Below are positions 45,795 to 54,325 of a stretch of DNA of 64,000 nucleotides, one piece after another. The stretch is from Bog-756 sp963704585. Its GTDB lineage: Bacteria > Actinomycetota > Acidimicrobiia > Acidimicrobiales > RAAP-2. The position numbers were made by a program, and so were the translations under genes. Position 1 is the first letter of the stretch; the number at the start of each line of letters is the position of its first letter. Under the pieces are notes generated by a model. The model saw nothing but the letters and a program-made list of their open reading frames with translations, did not search any database and had not been told where the DNA came from. Location of the stretch: the NCBI GenBank assembly GCA_963704585.1, contig OY969919.1, positions 1,302,001-1,366,000 of the forward strand, given 5' to 3'.

Positions 45795-47269
45795 CCCTCG
45801 AGAACGTCGGCGACACCATCGACCTGCCGGTCGAGCAGGTCCCGGAGTGGGACGCACTCGTCGTGGACGGGGAGCGCTACACCTACGCGGAGCTCGAGGT
45901 GCTGGTCCGTCGGGCGGCCGCCGCGCTCGCCGCGTCAGGCGTCGCCCCCGGGGACCGGGTGGCCCTGGTCAACGTCGGCAGCGCCCTCTCGGTCGCGACG
46001 ATCTTTGCCGCGGCACGTCTCGGTGCCGCGGCGGCGCAGATGAACGCCTACCTCAGGTCGGGAGAGCTCGAGCAGCTCGCCGAGCTGGTGGGCGCCGAGG
46101 TCGGCGTCGCCGGAAGCCGCTTCGCACCCTCGCTCCGCGAGGCGATCGCCGGCCCCGTGCTCGACGAGTCGGACGTCTTCGGTGCCGAATCCTCGGACCA
46201 TTCCCCTGAGCGCTCGGTGGGAGGTGGCGAGGACACCGCCCTCGTGCTCTTCACCAGCGGCACGACCGGCCTGCCCAAGCCCATCTCCATCAGCCACCGG
46301 GTCGTCGCCGACCGCCTTGCGTTCTACGGGAAGCCGATCGACCCGGCGGAGCCGCAGTCGGTCGATCTCATGTCGGCGCCGATCTTCCACATCGGCGGGA
46401 CCCTCGGACTCCTCGTCTCCCTCCGCCAGGGGAAGAAGATGGTCCTCCTCCCCCGGTTCGAAGCCGGCCAGTGGCTCTCGCTGGTCGAGGAGGAAGGGGT
46501 GAACCAGACCTTCGTGGTCCCGACGATGCTCCGTAGGATCCTCGACCACCCCCGGTTCCCCGAGACCGATCTCCGCTCGCTCCGCTCGCTCAACTACGGC
46601 GCGGCCGCTGCACCCGTCGACCTCGTGCGCGAGGCACTCGCGGCGATGCCCGACGTCGGCTTCACCAACACGTTCGGCCAGACCGAGACGCTCGGCGCCT
46701 ACGCGGCCCTCACCCCCGAGGACCACCGGCGGGACGACCGCCTCGGCTCGGTCGGTCGACCGCTCGCGGGCGTGGAGGTGCGGATCGTCGACACCGCGTC
46801 CGGCGAGGTGGTCGCACCCGGAGCGGTCGGTGAGTTTACGGTGCGCGCCACCCAGAACACCACGTCCGAGTGGCTGCACACCGGCGACTCGGGATGGCAG
46901 GACGACGAGGGGTATCTGTTCCTCACCGGACGCCTGTCGGACACGATCAACCGCGGCGGAGAGAAATTCGGCCCGATCGAGGTCGAGGAGGTGTTGCGCA
47001 CGCACCCACTCGTGGCCGACGTCGGCGTCGTCGGGATTACCGACGCGGAGCTCGGCGAGCGGGTCGGGGCTGTCGTGGTGACGTCCGGTTCCGTCACCGC
47101 CGAAGTGCTCGTCGAGCACTGCACGACCCGGCTCGCCACCTACAAGGTCCCCGAGTACCTCCGCGTGGCCGACGAGCTTCCCTTCACCGTGCTCGGCAAG
47201 CTCGACCGCAAGGCGCTACGGACGCTCCTCGACGGGGCGCCACGGCTCGACCGCCCGGTGAGGCGCTGA
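45791..47269 (+). CDS. AMP-dependent acyl-CoA synthetase/ligase
   Basis: 492 aa. ANL-superfamily motifs: P-loop LVLFTSGTTGLPKPIS, FTNTFGQTET (A5), WLHTGDSGWQDDEGYLFLTGR (A7/A8), INRGGEKFGPIEVEEVL and the C-terminal catalytic Lys in LPFTVLGKLDRKAL. It activates a carboxylic acid to acyl-AMP and then acyl-CoA. Its N-terminus is short for fatty-acyl ligases, and the acyl substrate is not evident. It lies 100 bp after aceE and is followed by a hairpin at 47269. Confidence 0.9.
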   Translation: MTLENVGDTIDLPVEQVPEWDALVVDGERYTYAELEVLVRRAAAALAASGVAPGDRVALVNVGSALSVATIFAAARLGAAAAQMNAYLRSGELEQLAELVGAEVGVAGSRFAPSLREAIAGPVLDESDVFGAESSDHSPERSVGGGEDTALVLFTSGTTGLPKPISISHRVVADRLAFYGKPIDPAEPQSVDLMSAPIFHIGGTLGLLVSLRQGKKMVLLPRFEAGQWLSLVEEEGVNQTFVVPTMLRRILDHPRFPETDLRSLRSLNYGAAAAPVDLVREALAAMPDVGFTNTFGQTETLGAYAALTPEDHRRDDRLGSVGRPLAGVEVRIVDTASGEVVAPGAVGEFTVRATQNTTSEWLHTGDSGWQDDEGYLFLTGRLSDTINRGGEKFGPIEVEEVLRTHPLVADVGVVGITDAELGERVGAVVVTSGSVTAEVLVEHCTTRLATYKVPEYLRVADELPFTVLGKLDRKALRTLLDGAPRLDRPVRR

Positions 47270-47299
47270 GCGCCGGTCACCGACACAAGTCGGGGCGCT
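47269..47299. terminator. Hairpin between convergent genes
   Basis: Inner stem CCGAC-ACAA-GTCGG (47280-47293) and outer AGCGCC/GGCGCT arms, sited between the convergent acyl-CoA ligase and DUF2277 genes. There is no T tract, as is usual in high-GC actinobacteria. Probably a bidirectional terminator. Confidence 0.4.
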
Positions 47300-47310
47300 G
47301 ACGCGTACGC

Positions 47311-47574
47311 TCATCCGGTCGCCGGAGCAGTGAGCCGTCCGCGACGGAGCGGCGGGAGCGTCGGCGGTGGCTGGCGGCGCGGCGGGAGGTCGGCGAGGAG
47401 CCGCTCGGTGGCCTCGGTCACGGCACGCACGGCGCGCTCGAATGCCGCCTCCGTCGCCGCGGACGTCGACTGGACGCCACTGACCTTCCGGACGTACTGC
47501 CTGGCGGCCGCCTCGACTTCCTCTGCGGTCGCTCTCGGGTCCAGCCCTCGCAATGTCGTGATGTTGCGGCACAT
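47311..47574 (-). CDS. DUF2277 family protein
   Basis: 87 aa from the ATG at 47574. The opening MCRNITTLRGLDPRATAEEV, then AARQYVRKVSG and AFERAVRAVTEATERLLADL, matches DUF2277, a small conserved bacterial family of unknown function with an invariant MCRNI start. The C-terminus is Pro/Arg-rich, as in relatives. Confidence 0.85.
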   Translation of the reverse strand: MCRNITTLRGLDPRATAEEVEAAARQYVRKVSGVQSTSAATEAAFERAVRAVTEATERLLADLPPRRQPPPTLPPLRRGRLTAPATG

Positions 47575-47694
47575 GACATCGAGGTTACGTGTCGCCGCCC
47601 GAAGGCGTGTCGGTGCTCGACTCCGTGTTGCGGTTTCGCCTTGCGCCTGAGCGGGACGACCTGTGCAGCAAGATTCTGCGCCGGAAGGCCGTCG

Positions 47695-47700
47695 TAGACT
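47695..47700 (+). promoter_or_regulatory. Putative -10 hexamer TAGACT
   Basis: Ends 7 nt before the ATG at 47708, consistent with a leaderless transcript. Confidence 0.4.
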
Positions 47701-47707
47701 CGCCGCG

Positions 47708-48343
47708 ATGATCGACTGGTCGACCGTCGCGTCGTTCGCCACGGCGGTCGGGACGTTGGTCCTCGCCATCGCGACGTTCTGGTCGGTGCGCTCGGCGAAC
47801 CGGTCCGCCCGGATCGCCGAGCGGGCGTTCCAGATCGGGCTCCGCCCGATCCTTGCCCCGTCACGGCTGGACGATCCACCCCAGCGCGTCATGTTCGGCG
47901 ACCACCACTGGGTCGACCTCGAAGGCGGCCGGGCGGCCGTCGAGGACATCGACGGGATCATCTACCTGGCGATGCCGGTTCGGAACGTCGGAAACGGCAT
48001 GGCGGTCATCGAGTCATGGGACCCGCATCCGGGACGGCTCGGTCCCGCCGACGGCTGGGGGTCGCCCGACAGCTTCCGCCAGCAGATCCGAGCGCTGTGG
48101 GTGCCACCGGGAGACGTCGCGTTCTGGCAGGGCGCGCTGCGAGACGAGCACGACCCGCTCATCGGGCCGATGCACGAGGCGATCGCCGCCGGCTTGGTCT
48201 CCGTCGACCTGCACTACCGCGACCACGAAGATGGGCAGCACACGATCAGCCGGTTCCTGATGATCCGCCGTGACGAAGACGACGACGAACGGAGCGGTTG
48301 GTGGAGCTCGCTGTCCATGCACCGCTCACTCGATCCGAGCTGA
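47708..48343 (+). CDS. Membrane-anchored protein of unknown function
   Basis: 211 aa. One N-terminal helix (FATAVGTLVLAIATFWSVRS), then a short coiled-coil-like stretch (ANRSARIAERAFQIGLRP) and a mixed alpha/beta domain containing LAMPVRNVGNGMAVIESWD, LWVPPGDVAFWQGAL and VSVDLHYRDHEDGQHTISRF. The strand pattern resembles immunoglobulin-like domains of small membrane-tethered proteins, but no named family is recognised. It converges on the PrmC-like gene. Confidence 0.65.
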   Translation: MIDWSTVASFATAVGTLVLAIATFWSVRSANRSARIAERAFQIGLRPILAPSRLDDPPQRVMFGDHHWVDLEGGRAAVEDIDGIIYLAMPVRNVGNGMAVIESWDPHPGRLGPADGWGSPDSFRQQIRALWVPPGDVAFWQGALRDEHDPLIGPMHEAIAAGLVSVDLHYRDHEDGQHTISRFLMIRRDEDDDERSGWWSSLSMHRSLDPS

Positions 48344-48433
48344 CGGGAGCCGCGGGTCCGGGCCGTCGTCCGACCGGTCAGGTCCGTCGACTCCGCGATG
48401 CCCGTCCTGGGCGCCTCGGGCCGTCGGCCGGCG

Positions 48434-49210
48434 TCAGTGTGGAGTCCGACGGCCGACGACGCCACGGGCATCGCCGTCCCCGTCCTCGACGACGTCGAGC
48501 TCGGAGAATCCCGATGCTTCGAAGAGGGCGGTTCCGGCGTCGATCTGATCGCTGCCGACCTCGAGGAGGAGCCAGCCGCCCGGTCGCAGCCACCCGCTGC
48601 TGCGCCGAACCGCTCTCGCGACGAGCTCCAGACCGTCGCGTCCGCCGTCCAACGCCTGCTGCGGCTCGTACTCACGGACATCACGTGGCAAGAGGTCCAG
48701 TGCGTCGTGCGGCACGTAGGGCAGCACACCGACCATGACGTCGACCCTGACGGCGAGCTCTCGCGGCAACGCCTCGTCGAGGTCACCTACGAAGACGGTG
48801 GCGCCGTTGCGGCGTGCGCAGCCCGCAGCAACCGGATCGAGCTCGGTGCCGACGACGACCGCTCCCGGACGCGCCTCGTGCAGGACGCAGGCGATCGCCC
48901 CGGTGCCGGTGCCGAGGTCGACGGCCGCGCCGTCGTCGGGCAGGAGCTTCACGGCCCGGCGGACGAGAGCCTCGGACTGCCAGCGCGGGACGTAGACACC
49001 GGGCTCCACGAGGATGTCAAGGCCGCAGAAGCGGACCCGTCCGACGATCCAGGCGAGCGGCTCGCCGGCGAGCCTCCGACGGACCATCGCTGCGAGCTCC
49101 GCGTCCGATCCGCCGCACGAGAGCAGCTCGTCCGCTTCGTCGTCGGGCGCCACACAGCCCGCCTCGGCGAGCGAACGGATCAGGGATGCTCGATCGGACG
49201 CTGTCTCCAC
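48434..49210 (-). CDS. PrmC/HemK-related methyltransferase (TIGR03704-like)
   Basis: 258 aa from the GTG at 49210. An N-terminal helical domain (LAGEPLAWIVGRVRFCGLDI) is followed by the SAM-binding AVDLGTGTGAIACVL and VVGTELDPVAAGCARRN. The catalytic NPPY of PrmC is replaced by VLPY in VMVGVLPYVPHDALDLLP. A related group (annotated TIGR03704, putative protein glutamine methyltransferase) also departs from NPPY. It may not methylate release factors. An upstream reading frame passes through a 19-bp repeat and is not credible. Confidence 0.75.
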   Translation of the reverse strand: METASDRASLIRSLAEAGCVAPDDEADELLSCGGSDAELAAMVRRRLAGEPLAWIVGRVRFCGLDILVEPGVYVPRWQSEALVRRAVKLLPDDGAAVDLGTGTGAIACVLHEARPGAVVVGTELDPVAAGCARRNGATVFVGDLDEALPRELAVRVDVMVGVLPYVPHDALDLLPRDVREYEPQQALDGGRDGLELVARAVRRSSGWLRPGGWLLLEVGSDQIDAGTALFEASGFSELDVVEDGDGDARGVVGRRTPH

Positions 49211-49229
49211 AGGCCCATGTTGGTCGGCG

Positions 49230-49307
49230 CGGGCTGTGTTCGTCGGCGCGGCCCGTGTTCGTCGTCGCGGCCCGTGTTCGTCGTCGCGGCCCGTGTTCGT
49301 CGTCGGT
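49230..49307. repeat. 19-bp tandem repeat, about 4 copies, intergenic
   Basis: Three near-perfect copies of GGCCCGTGTTCGTCGTCGC after one diverged copy, between the PrmC-like start and the soxR end. The 19-bp period breaks any reading frame, so this is non-coding. No spacers, hence not CRISPR. Confidence 0.85.
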
Positions 49308-49384
49308 GCGCCGCGGCGACGCGGATTGCGAAGCACCGGCTCCGGATGTGTCCGGCCCTCCGGGCACCGGCCGCGGGCGTCTGC

Positions 49385-49855
49385 TCAGGAGTTGGTGGCT
49401 CCGGAGTCGAGATAGCGGGCGCCGGCACCGTCACGGCCTGCCACGTCCCCGGGATTTGCCAGCGCACATCGGTCGAGCGAGAGGCAGCCGCAGCCGATGC
49501 AACCCGTCAGTCGGTCCCGCAGATCGACGAGCTGCGCGATGCGGAGGTCGAGATCGTGTCGCCATGCTCTGGACAGGCGCTGCCAGTCACTCCGGCTCGG
49601 CGTGCGGTCGCCGCCGAGTTCGTCCAGCGCGTCATGGATGGCGCGGAGCGGGATGCCGACGCGCTGCGACGCCCGGATGAAGGCGACCCGGCGGAGGGTG
49701 TCCCGGGAGAATCTGCGCTGGTTGCCTGCGGTGCGCCGGCTGGAGATCAGACCCTCGGACTCGTAGAAGCGCAGCGCAGAGACCGCGACCCCGCTCCGTG
49801 CCGCGAGCTGCCCCACCGTCAGCTCGTGCGCGCCGGTTGGGATCTGCTCGGTCAT
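49385..49855 (-). CDS. soxR: SoxR redox-sensing MerR-family regulator
   Basis: 156 aa from the ATG at 49855. MerR winged helix (LTVGQLAARSGVAVSALRFY, ESEGLISSRRTAGNQRRFSR), dimerisation helix, then the [2Fe-2S] motif CIGCGCLSLDRC, which has the C-x2-C-x-C-x5-C spacing diagnostic of SoxR. Oxidation of the cluster by redox-cycling compounds activates transcription. The divergent intergenic region holds a perfect SoxR-type palindrome, so autoregulation and control of the questin-oxidase-like gene are likely. Confidence 0.93.
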   Translation of the reverse strand: MTEQIPTGAHELTVGQLAARSGVAVSALRFYESEGLISSRRTAGNQRRFSRDTLRRVAFIRASQRVGIPLRAIHDALDELGGDRTPSRSDWQRLSRAWRHDLDLRIAQLVDLRDRLTGCIGCGCLSLDRCALANPGDVAGRDGAGARYLDSGATNS

Positions 49856-49874
49856 GTCGTGCTCGCACCCCCTT

Positions 49875-49896
49875 GACCTCAAGCTTACTTGAGGTC
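49875..49896. promoter_or_regulatory. soxR box: SoxR box (perfect palindrome)
   Basis: GACCTCAAG-CTTA-CTTGAGGTC is a perfect 9-4-9 inverted repeat that contains the known SoxR core CCTCAAG-n4-CTTGAGG. A TTGACC -35-like hexamer starts at 49873 and TATCGT at 49898, 19 bp apart on the plus strand, the long spacing typical of MerR-activated promoters. It lies 20 bp from soxR and 137 bp from the plus-strand gene. Confidence 0.88.
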
Positions 49897-50032
49897 TTAT
49901 CGTGTGCAGTACGGGCCGGTTGGACAGTTCCCGACCACGCAGAGGACCCGGACCACGAGGCAGATCGCGAGCCAGGTGCAGATCCCGAGCGGAGCCCACC
50001 GACCGGACGCCGACGAGAGACGAGGAACCGAG

Positions 50033-50926
50033 ATGCAGCCAGCGACGACCGCCGTTGCGACACCGACCCTGGACGAAGCGTTCGAGCGGATGGGTTCGCT
50101 CGACTTCGAGCTGCCCAACGGATTCGTCAATCACGGTCCGATGGCCTGTGAGGCTCTCGCGGCACTCGGCTTCGACGACGAGGTGGACCGATGGTCACGG
50201 CGGTTCGTCCGCTCGCTCGGGGAGGGGCCGGTCCCCGTCCGACCGCGATCGCCAGAGCCGTTCGACTCGCTCGACGCGTTGGGCGACTACGCGTTCCTCC
50301 CCGAGTGGATCGGTTACTTCGGCGCGGCGATCGACGCCGACGGTTGGCGGGCGGTCGTGGCCAGATGGATCCCCCGCCTGGCTCCGGGCCTCGTCACGGC
50401 CTTGTTCCACGGGATCATCAGGACCGCGCAGGCGGTGCGGGCGATCGATGCAATCGACACGCCCCAGCGGCGTGCGGAGCTCGCACGGTCCCTCGGCTAC
50501 TGGTCGGCCCGCTTCCATCCCGGGCGGCCGGTCGCATCGATCGACCCGATCGGCGACGGGCGCCTCGCCGTCCTTGGTGCAAGCGCCGCCGCCTCCCGTC
50601 GTTTCCTCGTCGAGCCGACGATCTTCGTCCTCCACGGCGTGACCGGGGCGATGGCGCTCGACCTCCTGCTCGATCACGTCGACGCATCGACGGCCACCTC
50701 GGCGATCGGGCAACTCCGGGCGGAGCACGCATCGATGCGCATCGAGACCGATGTCGGACGGCCCCTGCCGACCGCTCGCACTTGGGACGACGCTGTCGCC
50801 GTCCGTGCGAGCCAGAGCCGCGACGTCCACCAGGTCAAGCTCGTGGAAGCGTGCCGGCGGGGATTCGAGGCCACCCGAGTCGACGAGTTCGCCGAAGCGG
50901 CCGAGCGCGTCGGATCGCGGTCCTGA
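50033..50926 (+). CDS. Questin oxidase-like protein (DUF4243), predicted SoxR target
   Basis: 297 aa, ATG with GAGGAA upstream. FVNHGPMACEALAALGFDDE and WSRRFVRSL near the start and a His/Trp-containing helical body (WIGYFGAAIDADGW, LAPGLVTALFHGIIRTAQAV, FVLHGVTGAMALDLLLDHV) match the questin-oxidase-like family. Questin oxidase is a Baeyer-Villiger-type enzyme that opens anthraquinone rings. The SoxR box upstream suggests induction by redox-active compounds and a role in their breakdown; this is inference. Confidence 0.8.
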   Translation: MQPATTAVATPTLDEAFERMGSLDFELPNGFVNHGPMACEALAALGFDDEVDRWSRRFVRSLGEGPVPVRPRSPEPFDSLDALGDYAFLPEWIGYFGAAIDADGWRAVVARWIPRLAPGLVTALFHGIIRTAQAVRAIDAIDTPQRRAELARSLGYWSARFHPGRPVASIDPIGDGRLAVLGASAAASRRFLVEPTIFVLHGVTGAMALDLLLDHVDASTATSAIGQLRAEHASMRIETDVGRPLPTARTWDDAVAVRASQSRDVHQVKLVEACRRGFEATRVDEFAEAAERVGSRS

Positions 50927-50990
50927 AGCGTGTCTCGGGAGTTCGGCACGGCTCGGACGAAACACCGACGCTGACCCCGGGGACATCTCC

Positions 50991-51569
50991 TCAGAGATCC
51001 TCCCGCAACAACCCGTAGACGTAGCTGTCCCGCCACGATCCGTCCCGGAAGACAGCTTGGCGGAGGTGTCCCTCACGCCGGAAGCCGACCTTCTCCAGCG
51101 ATCGCTGCTCGGCGTGGTTCTCGCTCTGCGTGCCCGCCCAGAGTCGGTGCACCGCAGTCGTGGAGAACAGGTGGTCGACGAGGAGGCGCTGTGCGGCCGT
51201 GCCGATCCCCTTTCCGCGGTGCTCGGGGAGGAGCACGATGCCGATCTCCCCAACACCAGGCTCCGTTCCGAGATCGCCCTGTCGCCACACGACCCACCCG
51301 ACACCGGGCGCAATCGCGCCGATCGTGCCGGCCGTGCCGATCGTGCCGGCCGTGCCAAGAACGTGGTCACCGACTGCAACCGCGACTGCGAGGTAGCGCG
51401 GGTCTTTCCCGAGGAATCCGTCCTCGAGCCAACGCCGGCGGAATGCCTCCGGGGACCGGTAGCCGAACCACTCGTACGGTTGGGAGACCGACGGCTCGGT
51501 CGAGAAGCGAACCAACAGCTCGAGGTCGCCCTCGCAGAACGGTCGGAGGTGCACGTCGAGGTCGCCCAT
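50991..51569 (-). CDS. GNAT-family N-acetyltransferase (RimJ/RimL-like)
   Basis: 192 aa. VHLRPFCEGDLELLVRFSTE at the N-terminus, acetyl-CoA-binding EIGIVLLPEHRGKGIGTAAQ (Q/R-x2-G-x-G/A), then TQSENHAEQRSLEKVGFRREG and SYVYGLLRED, the RimJ/RimL-type ending. An 18-bp duplication adds a GTAGTI hexapeptide repeat in the central sheet region. The substrate, protein or small molecule, is unknown. Confidence 0.9.
   Translation of the reverse strand: MGDLDVHLRPFCEGDLELLVRFSTEPSVSQPYEWFGYRSPEAFRRRWLEDGFLGKDPRYLAVAVAVGDHVLGTAGTIGTAGTIGAIAPGVGWVVWRQGDLGTEPGVGEIGIVLLPEHRGKGIGTAAQRLLVDHLFSTTAVHRLWAGTQSENHAEQRSLEKVGFRREGHLRQAVFRDGSWRDSYVYGLLREDL
51321..51356 (-). repeat. 18-bp direct repeat, 2 copies, in GNAT gene
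   Basis: GATCGTGCCGGCCGTGCC occurs at 51321 and 51339; it encodes a duplicated six-residue unit (GTAGTI) and keeps frame. Confidence 0.85.
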
Positions 51570-51653
51570 CGCCCGATCATCTCATAGCGGCAGGAGCACG
51601 TTCGCTGTCGATTCGGCGAGCACACGTGCGGGTTCGGTGCAGCGGCGGCCGCC

Positions 51654-51659
51654 TACGAT
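51654..51659 (+). promoter_or_regulatory. Putative -10 hexamer TACGAT
   Basis: Ends 6 nt before the ATG at 51666, as expected for a leaderless transcript. Confidence 0.4.
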
Positions 51660-51665
51660 CGGCCC

Positions 51666-52196
51666 ATGTCCATGGGATGCGCACTGCTCGACGGATTGTC
51701 GCACCGCAGCTTCGACGTCGGTGATGACCACATCGTCGAGCTGGAGATCACCCCGGAGATCAGGGGCCCGAGCGGTGCAGTCCACGGTGGCCTGATCGCG
51801 AGTCTGGTCGATCGCGCCGGCGCCTACTCCGCGCACGCCGCGAGCAACCGGACCGTCGCGACGTCGACGCTTTCGATGAGCTACCTCGCAGCCGCGACCC
51901 ACGGTCCCCTCCGCGCGGTCGCAACGAACCTTCGGATCGGCCGACAGCAGGGTGTCGTCGAGGTACGGGTGCACGACGCCGGCCGCGACGACGTGCTCGT
52001 CGCGACGGCCCTGGTCACGCTCAGATTCTTGACCGACCACCTGTCCGGCGCCGCGAACGGCGAGGACGGCAGAGCGTCGACGCACACACGCTCCACGACC
52101 GGGCCGCGGGAAAGTGCGGGCGACGGCCATGGTCCCGGCGATTCGGACGTTTCGGCCACTTCGGGAGCCGTGGGCGCGCACGATGGCGACGCCTAG
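51666..52196 (+). CDS. PaaI-type hotdog thioesterase
   Basis: 176 aa. The hotdog core reads EITPEIRGPSGAVHGGLIASLVDRAG, with the HGG-n-D helix motif of PaaI thioesterases, then TSTLSMSYLAAATHGPLRAV and VVEVRVHDAGRDDVLVATAL. It hydrolyses acyl-CoA esters in the cytoplasm. The last 45 residues are a Gly/Asp/Ser-rich tail. The stop lies 14 bp inside the following methyltransferase gene. Confidence 0.85.
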   Translation: MSMGCALLDGLSHRSFDVGDDHIVELEITPEIRGPSGAVHGGLIASLVDRAGAYSAHAASNRTVATSTLSMSYLAAATHGPLRAVATNLRIGRQQGVVEVRVHDAGRDDVLVATALVTLRFLTDHLSGAANGEDGRASTHTRSTTGPRESAGDGHGPGDSDVSATSGAVGAHDGDA

Positions 52197-52953
52197 CTTC
52201 GAGGAGCTGGTCGGCGAAGGAGAGCGTGCGCCCGTCGACGGGTGGAGCTTCGCGTGGCTCGACGGGCGTGCGACGGAGGAGCGTCCGCCCTGGGGCTACC
52301 TCGGCCTTGCGACGGCGGCTCTGACGAATGCAGTCGCGCTCCTCGACGTGCAGACCGGTGGCGGTGAGGTGCTCGCAGAGGCGCTCGGTGCTGCGAAGAA
52401 GCCACCCGATCGGATCGACGCGACCGAGTCCTGGCCGCCGAACGTCGTGCTGGCAAGAGAACGGCTCGGCAAGTTCGGCGGCAGCGTCGTCGAGGCGGCC
52501 GACGCAGCAGCGTTGCCCTCTGGCGATTGCGCATTCGACCTCGTGCTCAGTCGACATCCCACCGTGACGCTCTGGAGCGAGATCGCGCGCGTGCTGCAGC
52601 CGGGTGGACGCTACCTGTCCCAACAGGTCGGGCCAGGATCGAACCGCGAGCTCACCGATTTCCTCATGGGTCCCCAACCCGTGGGCGACCGTCGGAGTCC
52701 CGAGCGTTCGATCGCGCAGGCGGAAGCGGTCGGTCTCACGGTGGTCGATGTTCGACGGGCCACCCTCGAGGTCGCGTTCTCGGATATCGGTGCGGTGGTC
52801 TACTTCCTCCGCAAGGTGATCTGGACCGTGCCGGGTTTCACGGTCGACCGGTATCGAGACCGGCTGCGGGCCCTCGGCGCGGTGATCCGTCGAGACGGCC
52901 GATTCACCTGCCACGCGGAGCGGTTCCTCATCGAGGCCGTGCGAACAGCCTGA
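52183..52953 (+). CDS. SAM-dependent methyltransferase-like protein
   Basis: 256 aa from the ATG at 52183, overlapping the thioesterase gene by 14 bp. Class I fold: VALLDVQTGGGEVLAEAL (degenerate motif I), ATESWPPNVVLARERLG, FDLVLSRHPTVTLWSEIARVLQPGGRYLSQ, FSDIGAVVYFLRKVIWTVPG. Motif I reads D-V-Q-T-G-G-G rather than D-x-G-x-G-x-G. The target is unknown. Confidence 0.8.
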   Translation: MATPSFEELVGEGERAPVDGWSFAWLDGRATEERPPWGYLGLATAALTNAVALLDVQTGGGEVLAEALGAAKKPPDRIDATESWPPNVVLARERLGKFGGSVVEAADAAALPSGDCAFDLVLSRHPTVTLWSEIARVLQPGGRYLSQQVGPGSNRELTDFLMGPQPVGDRRSPERSIAQAEAVGLTVVDVRRATLEVAFSDIGAVVYFLRKVIWTVPGFTVDRYRDRLRALGAVIRRDGRFTCHAERFLIEAVRTA

Positions 52954-53098
52954 TCGTCCTGCAGACCCCTGTGGAGAGTGGCGCTCGGCGCAGAGACACC
53001 GTGGCCCGACCGGTTGCGTGGAGTCGGCTCGACGCGGCCGGAGAGCGTGTCCGATTCGGCTCTTCGCTGCCCGGGGGCGCTGCCGGCCCCGCTCTCCG

Positions 53099-53506
53099 CT
53101 AGAGCGCGGTGGGCTGCGGTGTCGCGGGTTGGGACGCGACCGACCCGGAGCGCCGCGACCGCAGGACCACGCGTGGGCCGATCAGGGCGATGCCCACCGA
53201 GACGACCACGATGACCCCGGCGGCGAGCATGCGATTGTCCGTCGCCGTCTGGCACTCCTGCACAAACGCCTCCCACTGGTGCCGATTGGAGACCTGGGTC
53301 ACGGGCGGCTCCTTGCCGGCGCCGATCGAGGCCGGGTTGACGAGCGCCACGACCGGGGACTCCGAGGAGGTCCCAGGACCACACGTTCCGCCGGCAGCCG
53401 GCGTCGGGAGAGGGGCGATCATTCCGGCGACGGCGAACGCGATGCCGAAGAGTCCGATGAACGCGAAGGCCACTCTGACCCACAGCCGGACCGATGCGTG
53501 CTCCAC
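53099..53506 (-). CDS. Two-helix membrane protein of unknown function
   Basis: 135 aa from a GTG with a strong GGAGGGTAGG upstream. Two hydrophobic helices, VAFAFIGLFGIAFAVAGMIA near the N-terminus and MLAAGVIVVVSVGIALIGPR near the C-terminus, enclose a 55-residue external loop with two Cys (GTCGPG and VQECQT) that could form a disulfide. No family is recognised. Confidence 0.7.
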   Translation of the reverse strand: MEHASVRLWVRVAFAFIGLFGIAFAVAGMIAPLPTPAAGGTCGPGTSSESPVVALVNPASIGAGKEPPVTQVSNRHQWEAFVQECQTATDNRMLAAGVIVVVSVGIALIGPRVVLRSRRSGSVASQPATPQPTAL

Positions 53507-53743
53507 AGACCTACCCTCCGATCGCGTTCGACCAGCGCAATCGTAGACAAGCCCCTCCCATGGCCGACGTCGCCCGACGAAGACATGGAGCTCCGACAGG
53601 GTAATGGACCAGGTCGGACTCCCCGGCGGCGCAAGCACCGACGCCCGGCTGCCCGCGGGCAGATGGCGCGCCGGGCCCGAAGGAGGAGGCGCTCCCGCCC
53701 GGTCCGCTCGACCACTCAAGGCAGTCCGAATACGCTCTTCCAC

Positions 53744-54325
53744 GTGCTCAGCATCACCGGCGACCCCGCTGCCGACGAGCTCCTCACGGAGAACCCGCTG
53801 GCCCTCCTCATCGGCATGGTTCTGGACCAGCAGGTGCCGCTCGAGCGCGCCTTCAAGGCGCCGGTCGACCTCCGTGCCAGGCTCGGCGGGAAGCTCGATG
53901 CAGGCACGGTCGCCTCGATGGATCCCGATGCCCTTGCCGCGATCTTCTCGGAGAAGCCGGCGCTCCACCGGTTCCCGAAGTCCATGGCCGGCCGCGTCCA
54001 GCAGGTTTGCACGGCCGTCGTCGACACCTACGGCGGGGACGCCGCTGCCATCTGGACATCCGCAGCGACCGGCAAGGAGCTGCTCGCCAATCTCAAGGCC
54101 CTGCCCGGATTCGGTGACCAGAAGGCGAAGATCTTCCTCGCCCTCCTCGGCAAGCAGCTCGCCGTCCGGCCGACCGGCTGGCAGGCTGCCGCCGGGCCCT
54201 ACGGCAAGGCCGGCTCCCACTGCTCGGTCGCGGACATCGACTCGCCGGAGGCGCTGAACAAGGTGCGGCAGTACAAGCAGAAGATGAAGGCCGAGGCGCG
54301 GGCCAAGGCCTCGTCACACGCTTGA
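53744..54325 (+). CDS. HhH-GPD-type DNA glycosylase-like protein (TIGR03252-like)
   Basis: 193 aa from the GTG at 53744; no good Shine-Dalgarno is visible. PLALLIGMVLDQQVPLERAF and the helix-hairpin-helix LKALPGFGDQKAKIFLALLG identify the small actinobacterial HhH-GPD group. These resemble base-excision glycosylases, but the usual Asp in the GPD loop is not obvious, so catalysis is uncertain. Its TGA overlaps the thiE TTG start. Confidence 0.8.
   Translation: MLSITGDPAADELLTENPLALLIGMVLDQQVPLERAFKAPVDLRARLGGKLDAGTVASMDPDALAAIFSEKPALHRFPKSMAGRVQQVCTAVVDTYGGDAAAIWTSAATGKELLANLKALPGFGDQKAKIFLALLGKQLAVRPTGWQAAAGPYGKAGSHCSVADIDSPEALNKVRQYKQKMKAEARAKASSHA

Noticed and set aside
47330..47650. Plus-strand 106-codon open frame over DUF2277
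   Set aside because: The minus strand encodes the conserved MCRNI-starting DUF2277 protein; the plus frame is Arg/Ser low complexity.
49230..49307. CRISPR array
   Set aside because: The 19-bp units are directly contiguous with no spacers and no cas genes nearby.
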